NCBI GenBank assembly: GCA_963669155.1
Contig: OZ022587.1
Span: 16,870,113-16,934,112 of the forward strand
Length of the DNA stretch: 64,000 nt
Direction: 5' to 3'
DNA from: Arbacia lixula
Taxonomy: Eukaryota; Echinodermata; Echinoidea; Arbacioida; Arbaciidae
The notes below the pieces were generated by a model. That model ran no database searches. It was not told where the DNA came from and saw only the letters and a list, made by a program, of their open reading frames with translations. Position numbers and translations under genes: made by a program. Of this stretch, positions 23,573-34,690 are shown one piece after another (position 1 is the stretch's first letter; the number at the start of each line of letters is the position of its first letter).

Positions 23573-24572
23573 ACATAGTTCAGGTGACATCTTCGGGTGC
23601 AGATTTCGCATAATTTTAGCGATTTTATCATTCTAACATGTCTAAGATGATTCATTCCTGGTAATCTGACATTTAAACAAAAAACGGGATCAATTGCCAC
23701 AACAGAACGGCACCATTGATACCAGATCCCACACTCTTTAACGCTACTACTCATTACGGTTATTTAAAAAACGTAGGACGAGCAAGTAAAGCGGTCCAAT
23801 TAACCCATTAATGATTGTGCCGACAATAAAATCAATGATTAATTTTCACGCCGAGATAGGTGTTCATTCTTGCTCCCGTAGTGTGTAGGATAATCACCAC
23901 TTTGTTTACTTCTATTAGTTGACATGTTGTCATGGTGACGTCGATCGGAAGGGATTGTTTAGATATTACATGAGCTCGAGTTTCTTATTAACCGTCATTT
24001 GCTCATTGACATGCATAGCATGTCTCGGTCGATAGGCCTCGTAAATGATGCATAATGAAACATTTATGACACCGTCTCGACATCGTAAATTTGCGTTAAT
24101 CATTGTCCATCAATCTCCGACTATGGTTCGAAAGTCTCACCGGATACGCAAATTTATATCAACGAACATAAGCTAACCCTTTTCATGCCAGGCAAAATGT
24201 AGCTCTATGGGACGTGGGTGCATTACTTGGACGAAACGGGACATCGCGGTGGTACATTAAGAGTTGATTAGCAACAAATAGGTTTTGAAATAGGGTAAAG
24301 TTCTTTAATGATATAAGTATACACATGGACGTCCTGATTAAACACGTGAAAATACAATCAAACACTATTGAAAAAACGTTACTAGATGAAATTGCACAAA
24401 ACGTACGTACAGTTTGAAATTCGACATGTTTTGGAGTGTGTGTAATATTCCAACCTGATTGTTACTTGTAACTTTTAGGTTATTATCAATCAGAAGTGTC
24501 AAGTTATGTATTCAGATCTATTACTTGTTTATTAACCTATCAATACGCTATGAGTAGGCCTACCTCATCCAA
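23573..24572. other. Non-coding with one family E copy
   Basis: 24,173-24,263 is a family E element (AACCCTTTTCATGCCAGGC..GTGCATTACTTGGACG..TTAAGAGTT). The rest is unique AT-rich sequence. Confidence 0.45.
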
Positions 24573-24944
24573 TTAAAGGGCATATACTGTACTGGGAAGG
24601 CAAAAATGCCTTTAAAATGCAATTGTTAGCAATCTTCTTGCCAATTGTCTTAAATTCATGTATTGTCTATTTTAGAAGCTTGCTGAAAGTTATTTGCCCT
24701 CAAATAATCCACACATGGAGTAATTAATGATAAATGATTAAATCCTCAAAATGTTCGGCCCGAACATTTTGTGATTTGTGATTTAATCACTCATTACTCC
24801 AAATGTAGATCATTTGAGGGCAAATAACTTTCAGCAAGCTGCTAAAATGGACAATACATGAATTTAAGACCACTGGCAAGAAGATTGCCAACAACTACAT
24901 TTTGAAGGCTTTTTTGCCTTCCCAGTACAGTATATGCCCTTTAA
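24573..24944. mobile_element. Family D long palindrome, copy 1
   Basis: About 372 bp, almost wholly self-complementary. The left end is TTAAAGGGCATATACTGTAC and the right end is its reverse complement (GTATATGCCCTTTAA). The arms, about 180 bp each, carry TTGCCAATTGTCTTAAATTC and GCTTGCTGAAAGTTATTTGC, meeting at the central TGTTCGGCCCGAACA. TTAA lies at both termini, compatible with piggyBac-type target choice, but it is itself part of the palindrome. Confidence 0.85.
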
Positions 24945-25302
24945 GACATTATTTAGAGACAATGACCAAATATAATGTATGCCTCATATATGTCATAAAT
25001 AAAAAAAAAAGTGAATACTCCCAATATATACGTCACGAACAGAATATAAAGACATGGCACTCGCATTTATCATGTTTATAAGAACCAGAAATACTTATGC
25101 TCTAGGAGTACTACATCACACGTGCCAAAGATATGTCTGTTTTTTGTATTGATTGCTATAATTCCGCTTAAAGTGAGTTTCCAGTTCTATTATTGGGCGG
25201 AAATTTCTTTTACAGTACATTATATTTGTGTATTATGTCCATTTTCCGTGTTTTTTTTTTTATGTTTTTATGTTTTGACCTGCAAAAGGAGCTACCCTGT
25301 CT
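24945..25302. other. Spacer between the two D palindromes, with family J fragment
   Basis: 25,137-25,300 matches J (GATTGCTATAATTCCGCTTA..GTCCATTTTCCGTG..TTTTGACCTGCAAAAGGAGC). A poly-T run lies at 25,251-25,261. Confidence 0.5.
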
Positions 25303-25675
25303 TTAAAGGGCATATACTGTACTGGGAAGGCAAAAAAGCCTTCAAAATGTAATTGTTGGCAATCTTCTTGCCAATGGTCTTAAATTCATGTATTATCTAT
25401 TTTAGAAGCTTGCTGAAAGTTATTTGCCCTCAAATGATCTACATTTGGAGTAATGAGTGATTAAATCACAAATCCTCAAAATGTTCGGGCCGAACATTTT
25501 GAGGATTTAATCATTAATCATTAATTACTCCATGTGTGGATCATTTGAGGGCAAATAACTATCATCAAGCTTCTAAAATAGGCAATACATGAATTTAAGA
25601 CCATTGGCAAGAAGATTGCTAACAATTACATTTTGAAGGCTTTTTTGCCTTCCCAGTACAGTATATGCCCTTTAA
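25303..25675. mobile_element. Family D long palindrome, copy 2
   Basis: Same length and arms as copy 1, same TTAAAGGGCATATACTG terminus, centre TGTTCGGGCCGAACA. Here the two arms are even more alike (both contain CCTCAAAATGTTCGG or its complement), giving about 180-bp arms with almost no loop. Confidence 0.87.
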
Positions 25676-25909
25676 CAATGATTATGCGAGCGTCGATACT
25701 TGGCGTAGTGTCGTCAACCGTAGCCGGCTAAATTTATATAGGGGGACAGCTGGTATTATCATCTCGGCAATGGAGCGCTGTTTTGGGTTAATGTAATACG
25801 CTATGTTCAGGCTTTGTCCGTGATGAGGAGCGAAATGGCGGGAGACTTTTGGTGTGATGATAAGTATGACCTTGCTTTGTGACGGCGTAGTGCTTGTTGT
25901 GATCGAGAA

Positions 25910-26135
25910 GGAGGGAGAGAAGTAGGGAAGGCGGGAAGGGGGGGGGGGGAAGAGAGAGACGGAGAGACAGAGACAGAGTGATATGTAGGGAAAGGTATAT
26001 AGAGAGATAGAGAGTGATATGTAGATGTAGATAGAGAGAGAGAGAGGTAGGAGGTTGGATATTAAGTAGAGTAGGGGGCACATGGGGGGGGGGGAGAGTG
26101 GAGAGAGAAAGAGAGAGAGAGAGAGACATGCAAGA
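25910..26135. repeat. (GA)n/poly-G tract
   Basis: Purine-rich strand with G10 runs near 25,940 and 26,085. The Ser/Leu/Pro minus-strand frames (25,682-26,180) derive from it. Confidence 0.9.
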
Positions 26136-26394
26136 AAGAGAATGGCAGACGTGCATGCAGACACAGCGAGGGGCAGGCATTAACGAATATCAACCAGACA
26201 TGCTCATGAAAAATGCAATACCTGTCTACCGTCACTGGCATATTGTATGAGAAGGGCCTCCGTAAATATCCGTTAATTTTTTGCCGAAGGTGAATTTTAT
26301 GTAATCATGGTTCTCCTCAATTGAATGAGAGCGATGTTGTGCTGTCAACACAACGCTATTTTGGGGCAAAAAATTGCGCTTAATGGGGGAACAT

Positions 26395-26430
<36 letters not shown>

Positions 26431-26505
26431 TGTGCGTGTATGTGTGTGCGTGCTTGTGTGTATATGTGTGCGTGCGTTGGTGTGTATGTGTGTGTGGGTT
26501 CGTGC
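26395..26505. repeat. (GT)n microsatellite
   Basis: GT dinucleotides with GC/TA interruptions, able to form Z-DNA. Confidence 0.9.
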
Positions 26506-26726
26506 TTAAAATAAATGAAATGCGCAATGCTATACCACAAAAATGGAAGGATTCTACTATTGCAAATATATTTCAGCAAATAGAACCTACAGAACATGGG
26601 AATGGAAAAAAGGTGCATCCTACGGATTCATATTCAACATTGAATATTTCTGAGTTGAAGGTAAACCTGCAAGTCAAGGAAAATATATGAGGTCGTGTTG
26701 AAAGAATTGTAATCGTCTTATATTTT

Positions 26727-26830
26727 ACACACACACACACACACACAAACAATTGTGTTTGCGTGCGTGTGTATGTGTGCGTATGCTTATGTGTATAGGG
26801 GGGGGGGGGAGAGAGGGTGGGATGGAGGGG
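26727..26830. repeat. (CA)n then (GT)n and poly-G
   Basis: A CA run (26,727-26,749) is followed 7 bp later by a GT-rich run, so the two can fold back on each other, then G11 and GA. Confidence 0.85.
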
Positions 26831-27136
26831 TGGGGGGCTACATTGTATCGACCCCCTCAACACGAAACTGACTGATACAAAACGAGCTTTACTTGTTCAT
26901 CGATGTGTCAACATGTATTGACTTTGCCGATGATTTATGTACTAAGCCAACCAGCTGAATACACACTGGAAATGATGATCTGTTAATCAAACATGTAATT
27001 TACAGGACGGTAAACATTCAAAAGAGGCTCGAAATTATTAGTCGAATATTAGCGCTGATGTGTGTAGCAGCCATAAAAAAGTTGGAGCTTCTTTCTGTCT
27101 GTCTCTCCTTCCTTCTCTCACTCTATCTTATATAGG
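26831..27136. other. Non-coding, nothing recognised
   Basis: Unique AT-rich DNA between a simple-repeat cluster and a TIR element. Confidence 0.4.
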
Positions 27137-27555
27137 AAGAGCTTGTTTGCAAAAGGGGTTAGATCCACTTTAGACAATTCTGAGAAAATCTACTTTTTTT
27201 ATTCTCCTATATTGCAATATTCTTATGCGAATCTAAATTGTCATGATATACTACCATACCATGTGAACATAAAATTGGGTGTAAAAGAAATCTACCTGTC
27301 TTCATATTTTTAAAATATTTGTTTTTCCAAAAATTACTTTTGTGGATCTATTCCCTTTTGCAAACAAACTGAAATGGATTTTGCCCTTTTTGAAAAAGGA
27401 GTGATTTTTCTTTGCCATTGTTGTTCACTTTTTAATGGGAATTTCAACTTTTCTTTGGTATCAGCTTATAGAATTACTTCAAATCCATACATTGAGACAA
27501 AAAAAAATCAAATTTGATGAAAAATAGATCTAACCCCTTTTGCAAATGAGCTCTT
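27137..27555. mobile_element. Single-copy TIR element (family L)
   Basis: Ends are inverted: GAAGAGCTTGTTTGCAAAAG then GGGTTAGATC on the left, GATCTAACCCCTTTTGCAAA then TGAGCTCTTC on the right (about 30-bp TIRs). An internal GATCTATTCCCTTTTGCAAA repeats the TIR motif once more near 27,353. No ORF. Confidence 0.7.
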
Positions 27556-28606
27556 CATATAATACAATTAATATAAATATTGTTCATACCATCAAGCTTC
27601 GGCTTATTATGAAAACACTTCTGTTCGATTTTCCTTAATCTCGTACGATGTGTTATGATGTGTTCTGGGTTTCTATTCTGTCAAGCTTCTGCTTATTATG
27701 AGAAGCACGTTATTTATATTTCATTAAATGTCATGTTAACGTTTCAGAATATCTGCACTATGTACTTATTGAAAAATGCATTGGATATTCTATGCTCATT
27801 TGATGTAACGGAAATCAAGCATAAAAACAAATAAATCAAATGAACCAAATTAACGAGATTTGTGCGGAGGCAGGAAAGGGTTCCATTAGGTGGACAAGCC
27901 GAACAACTTTCTTCATTAATTGATTTGCTGACAAGTACATTTGGAAGTTTTATGGAGGAGGCGATTGCAACGAGGGCCGGGTGGGGTTGGGGGGGGGGGG
28001 GGGGGGTAAGTGGGTGGAGGTGAAACGTAGAGGAGAGAGGGGGTCGGAGACCGAGAGAAGGAGATAGGAAGATAATCAAGAGAAGAGGTAAGAGGGGTAC
28101 AAAGGAGCGTTTCGGATATCCGTTTGCCGACATTTTCACATCACATTAAGTTTCATTGTATATTAACTGCTCACGTAATCAACTCGTTAATTCCATTTTA
28201 CATTCTAAATGATCGTCAACGCATTATAAAACGAATAGGGAAGAACGAGGGATGATATTGATTTGGCACGGGTAGAAGTGAGATAGAATCATCAGTTTTA
28301 AGGCATACAAAACCTGTTACCCCTGGTCACTTATTTTACCGGAGCACGCCTGTGAACGGTTACATGGCTGATAAATGATTAAATAATGGTTAATCTCCTT
28401 TTTCAACAAAATCACAGACTCGGGCGTAAGTGCTGTAATAAATCTTCCTCGCGTGGATAGAAGTAATTACTCCCTGATGTAAATGCAAACACGTCTGATG
28501 GTGAACACAACATGATAACGTTTTATCATCCGATGTAATCAACGGAATTGACACTTCTGTGTAGGCGAGCATTTCCATTACAGCGTAACGTAACACTTGC
28601 GACTAG
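27556..28606. other. Non-coding with poly-G tract
   Basis: G-rich run around 27,976-28,080 (G17 at 27,990). CAAGCTTCGGCTTATTATGA near 27,594 recurs as CAAGCTTCTGCTTATTATGA near 27,682, a small local duplication of about 88 bp period. No gene. Confidence 0.45.
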
Positions 28607-28815
28607 CAGCCTGGCATTCAGCCGTTTGGACATAGCTAATGAAAACTTAAAAATAAGCATCTAGTACTCACAAGACGGGTCACTCTCCTATTCTCCTCTT
28701 TTCTCCCTCTGTCTGAAAAGGAAGTGGAGAATATTAGTCTACTGCAGCCAGACCCGTTTAGTGAATATTGTAGTTTGGATTGAAAATGCCCAACAGCCTG
28801 AAAGCCAGGCTAGCG
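28607..28815. mobile_element. Family M element
   Basis: AGCAGCCTGGCATTCAG at one end, CAGCCTGAAAGCCAGGC at the other. TTAGTCTACTGCAG and GCCAGACCCGTTTAGTGAAT lie within. Confidence 0.65.
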
Positions 28816-29082
28816 ATCAGAAGAAAGGGGCGTGGTCTGCGTTTTAAGCCTCTCAGTCCGATACGCGATGAATTGCGTTACACTTGAAATGGGACTCTCA
28901 CAGGGTTGTACTGAAAGTGTTTAAGAGGACTGCCCGATCTGTTTATATCGTGTTCCCTCCCCATTCGTCATGTAGTTGAGATGATCATACCTTCTGCAGT
29001 ATTATAAGGAACATAGTATGTGTACTGGTTCATTGGGGATGGGTGATGGGGTGGGGGGGGGGGGGGGCATGTTGATACTTTA
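28816..29082. other. Non-coding, poly-G at 29,052
   Basis: Nothing gene-like; a G16-class run precedes the tandem array. Confidence 0.4.
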
Positions 29083-29690
29083 ATTAGAACGCGGTCTATA
29101 GTGATATATCATACATCTACACGTTACATATTATTTACACTCGTTTTACGCTACGTTCCATTGTGATAACTCGGTCTCATGCAGCAAGTTCTTATTGTCG
29201 GAACACGTCCACTAATAGCTATACATGTACACGTTTAAGGCTCTACTCTTTTAGGGATAGCTTACACTGATCTCGGTGTAGGCCTACAGTGTAGGCGTTA
29301 TCATTGGAACACAGTCTGGTGATAGATGCATTCATATAAAACTTACATTAATCAAAGGCTTGATTGAGCTGGTCTCGTGCTAGGTTTTTATTATTGGAGC
29401 ACGGCCCTGCAATAGCTGTATTTATATCAGTCTTACACTCATCAAGGGCTGGCTTAAACGAGTCTTGGGTTAGCTTTAACCATAATTAGAACACGGTCTT
29501 GCGATAGCTGTATTCATACAGTCTTAAACTCATCAAGGGATGGGTTAGCAGACACATTCAGACATTAGATCACCGTCTACCGATAGCTGTGTTTATACCA
29601 TTGTTCCACAGAACGCAGCATGGCTCGGTCACACTCGTTTAGAACTACTTGTAAGCTGTAGTGTGAGAACACGGCCGAGCCAGTCACACC
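29083..29690 (+). repeat. Degenerate tandem array, ~80-110-bp unit, 6-7 copies
   Basis: The phrase ATTGGAACACGGTCTGCGATAGCTG, abbreviated here to its core AACACGGTCT with CGATAGCTG, recurs near 29,089, 29,201, 29,307, 29,394, 29,487, 29,568 and partly 29,665. Later units share ACTCATCAAGGGCTGGCTTA. Spacings run 112, 106, 87, 93, 81 and 97. Confidence 0.75.
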
Positions 29691-30227
29691 TCCACGCGTC
29701 TGCAATAAAGACACCTGTCTTCGTGTTGTAATAAAAGGGGGTAATTACGACTGGGCGAGTCGTCTGGCTTTATAACCGCCAGATTTGGTCAGTCGCGCTT
29801 TCTGCTCTGCGTGACACGTCTTATCTACGAACGTCTGCCCCTCCCCCCCCTCCCCCCCTCCCCCTCCCCCTCCCCCCCTCCCCCCACTCAATCCCACTAT
29901 AATATAAGCTCGTGAGGTGCGGCTTTCTGCTTCCCCGGTCACCATAATGCTTTTACGCGTCATAACAATGTTTTTATCTGTTGTGAACTCTTTATATGCC
30001 GCCGTCGCATATTTCTACCGATAACACACACATATCTCCCAAAGAGGAACATTTTGTCTGACATCGTATATTGGGGTTAATAGGCAACTCACTTGTCTTG
30101 TTTCACATTTTCATGTCCACATACAATATACACTACATTAGAGATATACCACGCAAACATATTGAGCATGATAACGGAAGAGTTTGTAAGTATGGGTTGA
30201 AATTATCTTTGAATCTCTGTCTTCCCT
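29691..30227. other. Non-coding with CCCCTCCC tract
   Basis: 29,837-29,886 is a C-rich run of C4-7 blocks separated by single T, with i-motif/G-quadruplex potential on the two strands. The frame at 29,745-29,963 is its shadow. Confidence 0.5.
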
Positions 30228-30597
30228 CCTCTGTTTGTTTGTTTGTTTGTTTGTTTTTTCAGGGGGGAGGGGGGCGTTGGGTTTTATTATACTCCTATGT
30301 CGGGTGCTCTTGCTCATTTAATGAACACAATTACTTCTACATCATTATAGTTGTACTTACATTTGCTTGTACTCTGCCTTTTTTCTTCTATTTTTTCCTT
30401 CCTTAGTTAGTCCTCTGTTTGTTTGTTTGTTTGTTTGTTTTTCAGGGGGGGGGGGGGGGGCGTTGGGTTTTATTATACCCCTATGTCGGGTGCTCTTGCT
30501 CATTTAATAAACACAATTACTTCTACATCACTATAGTTGTACTTACATTTGCTTGTACTCTGCCTTTTTTCTTCTATTTTTTCTTCCTTCGTGGTTC
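30228..30597 (+). repeat. Recent two-copy tandem duplication, 184-bp unit
   Basis: 30,228-30,411 and 30,412-30,597 are nearly identical. Each opens with a (TTTG)n run and a poly-G block, then GTTGGGTTTTATTATAC, GTCGGGTGCTCTTGCTCATT and GTACTCTGCCTTTTTTCTTC. The differences are mostly the homopolymer length and a few substitutions. Confidence 0.9.
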
Positions 30598-32391
30598 AAA
30601 TTACGCCCCATAAGTTAATGCAATACAACCCAAATAACATACGAAATCCTGTAATCAATATTGTTGTTAGTGTCGGGGAAACAAAATCTCAATAAAGACA
30701 TGAAAGAGAGAAAACTCCAAATGCAAAATAGCAAGGCACTCGTATTCAGGCCACAATAAGCATGATAAGGAAATGGTAATGACACAAGCACGCACAATGC
30801 ATCAAACTGAAATAAAAATTTGCCACGCTCAGTATTCATTTAGGCTATATTTTTATTCCTCAATTAGAGTGATACAATAAATATTGAGTCGTTTTCCAGT
30901 ACGTGTACGGTATCGACAGTGTACGTGCAACTGAACATACACCTATGATACCACATCCTATAACGGGTATCCCTGTATAAACATTATCATGATTGTACTC
31001 CCTCGTATGTTACCTACATGGAGTGTTTCCATAGATCAACCGCATTTAGGTCCACGCCGTTTCTATTGGAATACTCTTCCCTCCCGTCAACGTTTCCACT
31101 CAAAGCAAAAGGTGACGCGGCACATTTACAATCTCCTCACTGTATTTTCCGTTACGTGTGTATTGTGTCCCATTCGCATTAACCCCAATGTGCAGATTCT
31201 GGAGTATTTTACTGTTGGAACTTGTACACACAAATCCCATAGAGCAGCATTTTATTTGACACACATAAGGTTAACAAAAATCAAATTCTGGAAACATTTT
31301 GTAAAGTGCAAGACGATATATAACTATGAGGATATTATTTGTTATTATTATTATTTATTTATTATATATTATTTATCAAATTGTTTATTCTGACGTAACG
31401 GAGCTTTAATACCTCAAAGTTAATGGAGATAAATAATTTAATAAACATGGCAAAGAGGGAGAGGGGGGGGGGGGGCTAATTTTGGTCACAAGTGAGCTGG
31501 AATGAAAAACAGAAATTTGAGAAGACGATTAACAAACAGACAAAGGTCGGCTAGCAATCAGACAAGTAATAAGGATGTTATTGTTTGACCCTGAAGTGGC
31601 CCTGAAGTATGTATTGGCCATATCCGACGGTGACATAATACGTGCGTTGTGTCCAGGGAAAATGGAAATCACTTAGTATGGAAGTAAGTCAGTGACTTGT
31701 CACTTGTTGTTTTGCTGGATTCAGTGTACTTCTGTGAGAATTACTTTTGATTTAGAGATTCAAGGATTTAAAGCGACTAGTCTTGAGCATGTTGAGATAG
31801 GATCCGTTTAAAAATCAGCTTGGTTTTGCTGAATTTACTTTACTCCAGTCTGTATAGAAATGTTCTGATTACGAGATTCAAGATTCTAGTCTCGAGAATG
31901 ATCCGATTTGAAAATCAGTTGATGTTTTGCTGAAGTTTTTGTAATCCAGTCTTCTTATCAAATGTGTTGATTACGATTGTTACGAAATATTTTTTTTTTG
32001 CGGAGAAACAATGGACAACACTGCACGTCGGGCAAAGAAGTGTCCTACTGGTGACTGATGAATACAGCTACGACTACTGATTCGAGGGCATGTATAGGCT
32101 TCAGCCTGTGTCATCTCGGGTTCCATGAACGGAGCATCTCCAGACCTGTCTATCCAGCATATGGCTGTCCTCAGCTCACTAAATACAACTAAACTAGAGA
32201 AATTGAGGTCCTGTGTACTTGATTGTATGTACGTTTATTATGTTTGTGGACGGCAAGACGCACAGACATAGCGCACTTAAACGGTGATTGTTTATTCATA
32301 AATTGGACGGAACAGCAATACCAATAAACAATCTAATCATAGGAACCAAACGTACCAACCGGTATTTTCATACAGGTGATCGTTAAAGCAG
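30598..32391. other. Non-coding with one family E copy
   Basis: 31,160-31,282 holds a family E element (GCATTAACCCCAATGTGCAG..ACAAATCCCATAGAGCAGCA..ACATAAGGTTAAC). A G12 run lies near 31,461. The open frame at 30,989-31,393 has a WNTLP motif reminiscent of LINE C-termini, but nothing else supports it. Confidence 0.45.
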
Positions 32392-32546
32392 GTCCCCGTT
32401 GCACAGAACTTACCATTAATAACTCTTTTATCAACGGTCACTACCATGGTAACATCGCCCAACAGCCAATCAAATTCAAGGATTCAATAGAAGTTGAAAC
32501 TGGTAGCAAAGTTACCATCACTGGTAAGTTTTATGCAACAGGGCCC
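32392..32546. mobile_element. Family A MITE-like element, copy 3
   Basis: CCCCGTTGCACAGAACTTAC to AAGTTTTATGCAACAGGGCC; internal CACTACCATGGTAACAT and CAATCAAATTCAAGGATTC. Confidence 0.75.
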
Positions 32547-33009
32547 AGGTTTGACTCTATCAGGATTTTGGAATGTACATACAGACAAATAGCGCCGTGT
32601 AGACATGGCCTGTATACATACTGATTTGCATGTTGTTCCCTGGGAGGAAACTCACGTCATTATGCTGTACGCTGGTGTAGTCACGTGGTCACTGGGCGGT
32701 GGACGGATGAATGGATGGATGGAGTTATAAGATTAATAACGGAGGTGTTGTGCTACGCAGAGTAGATGTCATTAAGACCCGGTCCCACCGTTCATCCCCA
32801 TTGTTGCGATTTGGCCTACGTGTAACAAGCCACGAGGATACAGTAAGACGTGAATAGAGTCATACATAGGCCTACATGATGTAGCGACCACCTGGACACA
32901 AAGACAGCCTGTCTTTAAAGACCAAATTGCTGTTCATTTGGTCTTTGTAAACACATTTCCCTGTATACTGATTCAATTATCAACGGAGTGCCGGAATGAC
33001 TGATCACTT
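32547..33009. other. Non-coding, nothing recognised
   Basis: Short GATG run (32,707-32,722); otherwise unique. Confidence 0.4.
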
Positions 33010-33790
33010 GATATAATCACACATGTAATAGTATAGCAACTATATTTTAGATTCAGTGCAACTCTTTATAGAACGGGGCCAGGGTATGCATATGTAGGTA
33101 CCTCCTTAACACCACGCTATCACATTCGACCCATTTCGCAATCTAGCATTAGCATACAAAACTATTGGAATGTGTCGCTTCGACAATAAGCTCTCTCTCT
33201 CTCTCTTTATGGTCTTTTGGGGAAGTAAATCACTCATAATTACAAATGTAATAGTATAACAACAATATTTTAGATTCAGTGCAACTCTTTGTAAAACGGG
33301 GCTCGGGTAATATTTTGCAATTTTGCAATGTACATAGATTTATCTCTGTAATATGCTTTTTACAATGGCAAAATGTCCTTAGCCCCGTACTATGGGGGCT
33401 AAGAGGGGGGGGGGGGGGGGGGGGCTAAGCTGCAAAAAACCTCCTAAAATAGTGTGGGGCGAGTGATAGTACGGGGCTAAGTATAGTACGGGGCTAATGA
33501 TAGTACGGGGCTAAGGATAGTACGGGGCTAAGGATAGTACGGGGCTAAGGATAGTACGGGGCTTAAGATTGTACGGGGCTAAGAAAAACCCAATGTATAA
33601 AGGGTATACTATCACACCCGCACATTCGTCTCATTTCGCAATCAAGCACTAGCATGCAAATATATTGGAATGTGTCGCTTCGAAAATGGGCTCTCTCTTT
33701 ATCATGTTATGGTCTTTGGGGAAAGTAAATCACTCATGGCAACGGCGCTGCGACCTATATCATTAGCCCCATTCTCACCCTCCTGTGATT
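33010..33790 (+). repeat. Tandem duplication (~222-bp unit), second copy split by a minisatellite
   Basis: Copy 1 spans about 33,010-33,235: ATGTAATAGTATAGCAAC, GAACGGGGCCAGGGTA, TTGGAATGTGTCGCTTCGA and GGAAGTAAATCACTCA. Copy 2 starts about 33,239 and shares every block, but roughly 290 bp (33,310-33,600) lie between its GGGCTCGGGTAA and its CACACCCGCACATTCG blocks. Confidence 0.75.
33379..33583 (+). repeat. 17-bp minisatellite GATAGTACGGGGCTAAG with an inverted leading copy
   Basis: Six to seven head-to-tail units at 33,464-33,583, plus a degenerate one near 33,449. An inverted unit (TTAGCCCCGTACTAT) sits at 33,380-33,394, followed by an uninterrupted poly-G run (about 33,404-33,424). The unit resembles ACGGGGCTCGGG of the surrounding duplicated sequence, so it may have grown from it. 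Confidence 0.85.
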
Positions 33791-33829
33791 CATAATTTCT
33801 CACCTTCTAATGGCATTCTATCTGTTCAG

Positions 33830-34690
33830 GTGATGTTCTCATAATTTTCTGTGTGCAATGCGACATTGTGCAATTATACATGTACTTCAATTTATCGACA
33901 GTCATGTCATACACAACCTTCGCTGTATGAATGTTGGATATCTCCAATATTAGAGTTCGAAGAACATAATTGCATAATTTTTTTTAAAGAAAGAGATAAT
34001 TTCACATGTGCATGCTAATGGTTCTCTTTTCAGGAGATATTCTCATTTGCTATGTGTAATGCTACATTATGCAATTATACTTCAATCTATCGACAGTCAT
34101 GTCATACACAACCTTCGCTATATGAATGTGGGAATGGATTGAGTAATGTTATGGCTTATTTCAAACATTGGGGTTTGAAGAACACAAAATATTCGGAATT
34201 TCTCGCATACATCTTTAGAGAAAAAAAAATAATTTCTTTCCTTTTAATTGCTCATCCTGCAGGCAATTTTCTCATTTGCTATGTGCAGTGTGACATTGTG
34301 CAATTATACTTTCATCCATTTACAGTCATGTCATAGACAACCTTCGGTGTATGGGGGAGTGTAATTAGTAATGTCAAACATTGGGGTTTGAAGTACTTAA
34401 TGTATTCGTAGTTTCTTACATACATTTTTACAGAAAATGAAAAGTTCTCACCACGTAATAGCTCTCTCTTTAGGCGATGTTCTCATTTGCTTTGCAGATT
34501 GTGACATTATGCAATTATACTGCTGTTTACAGTCATGGGTGTACGAATGTTGACGTGATATGAGTAATCCATGCAGTAGGGCCCACTTGACCTTTACTTC
34601 AGACATTGTCGTTTGAAGAACATAATGCATCTATAATTTCTTGCCTACATTCGTGAAAGATCACGAAGACGATTATAAAAATATCACAAG
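33830..34690 (+). repeat. Degenerate tandem array, ~204-229-bp unit, 4 copies
   Basis: Units begin near 33,830, 34,034, 34,263 and 34,474. Each starts just after a CAG/TAG preceded by pyrimidines, then GCGATGTTCTCATTTGCT-like sequence, GACATTRTGCAATTATAC, ACAGTCATG and CATTGGGGTTTGAAGAACA. Frames do not stay open between copies. Confidence 0.75.

Noticed and set aside
30989..31393. Frame with WNTLP motif suggesting a LINE reverse-transcriptase C-terminus
   Set aside because: Only five residues fit; no YADD-like or upstream RT sequence, and a family E MITE overlaps the 3' part.
34052..34336. 94-residue Cys-rich frame
   Set aside because: Crosses from one degenerate tandem unit into the next; other units have stops and the frame is not kept.
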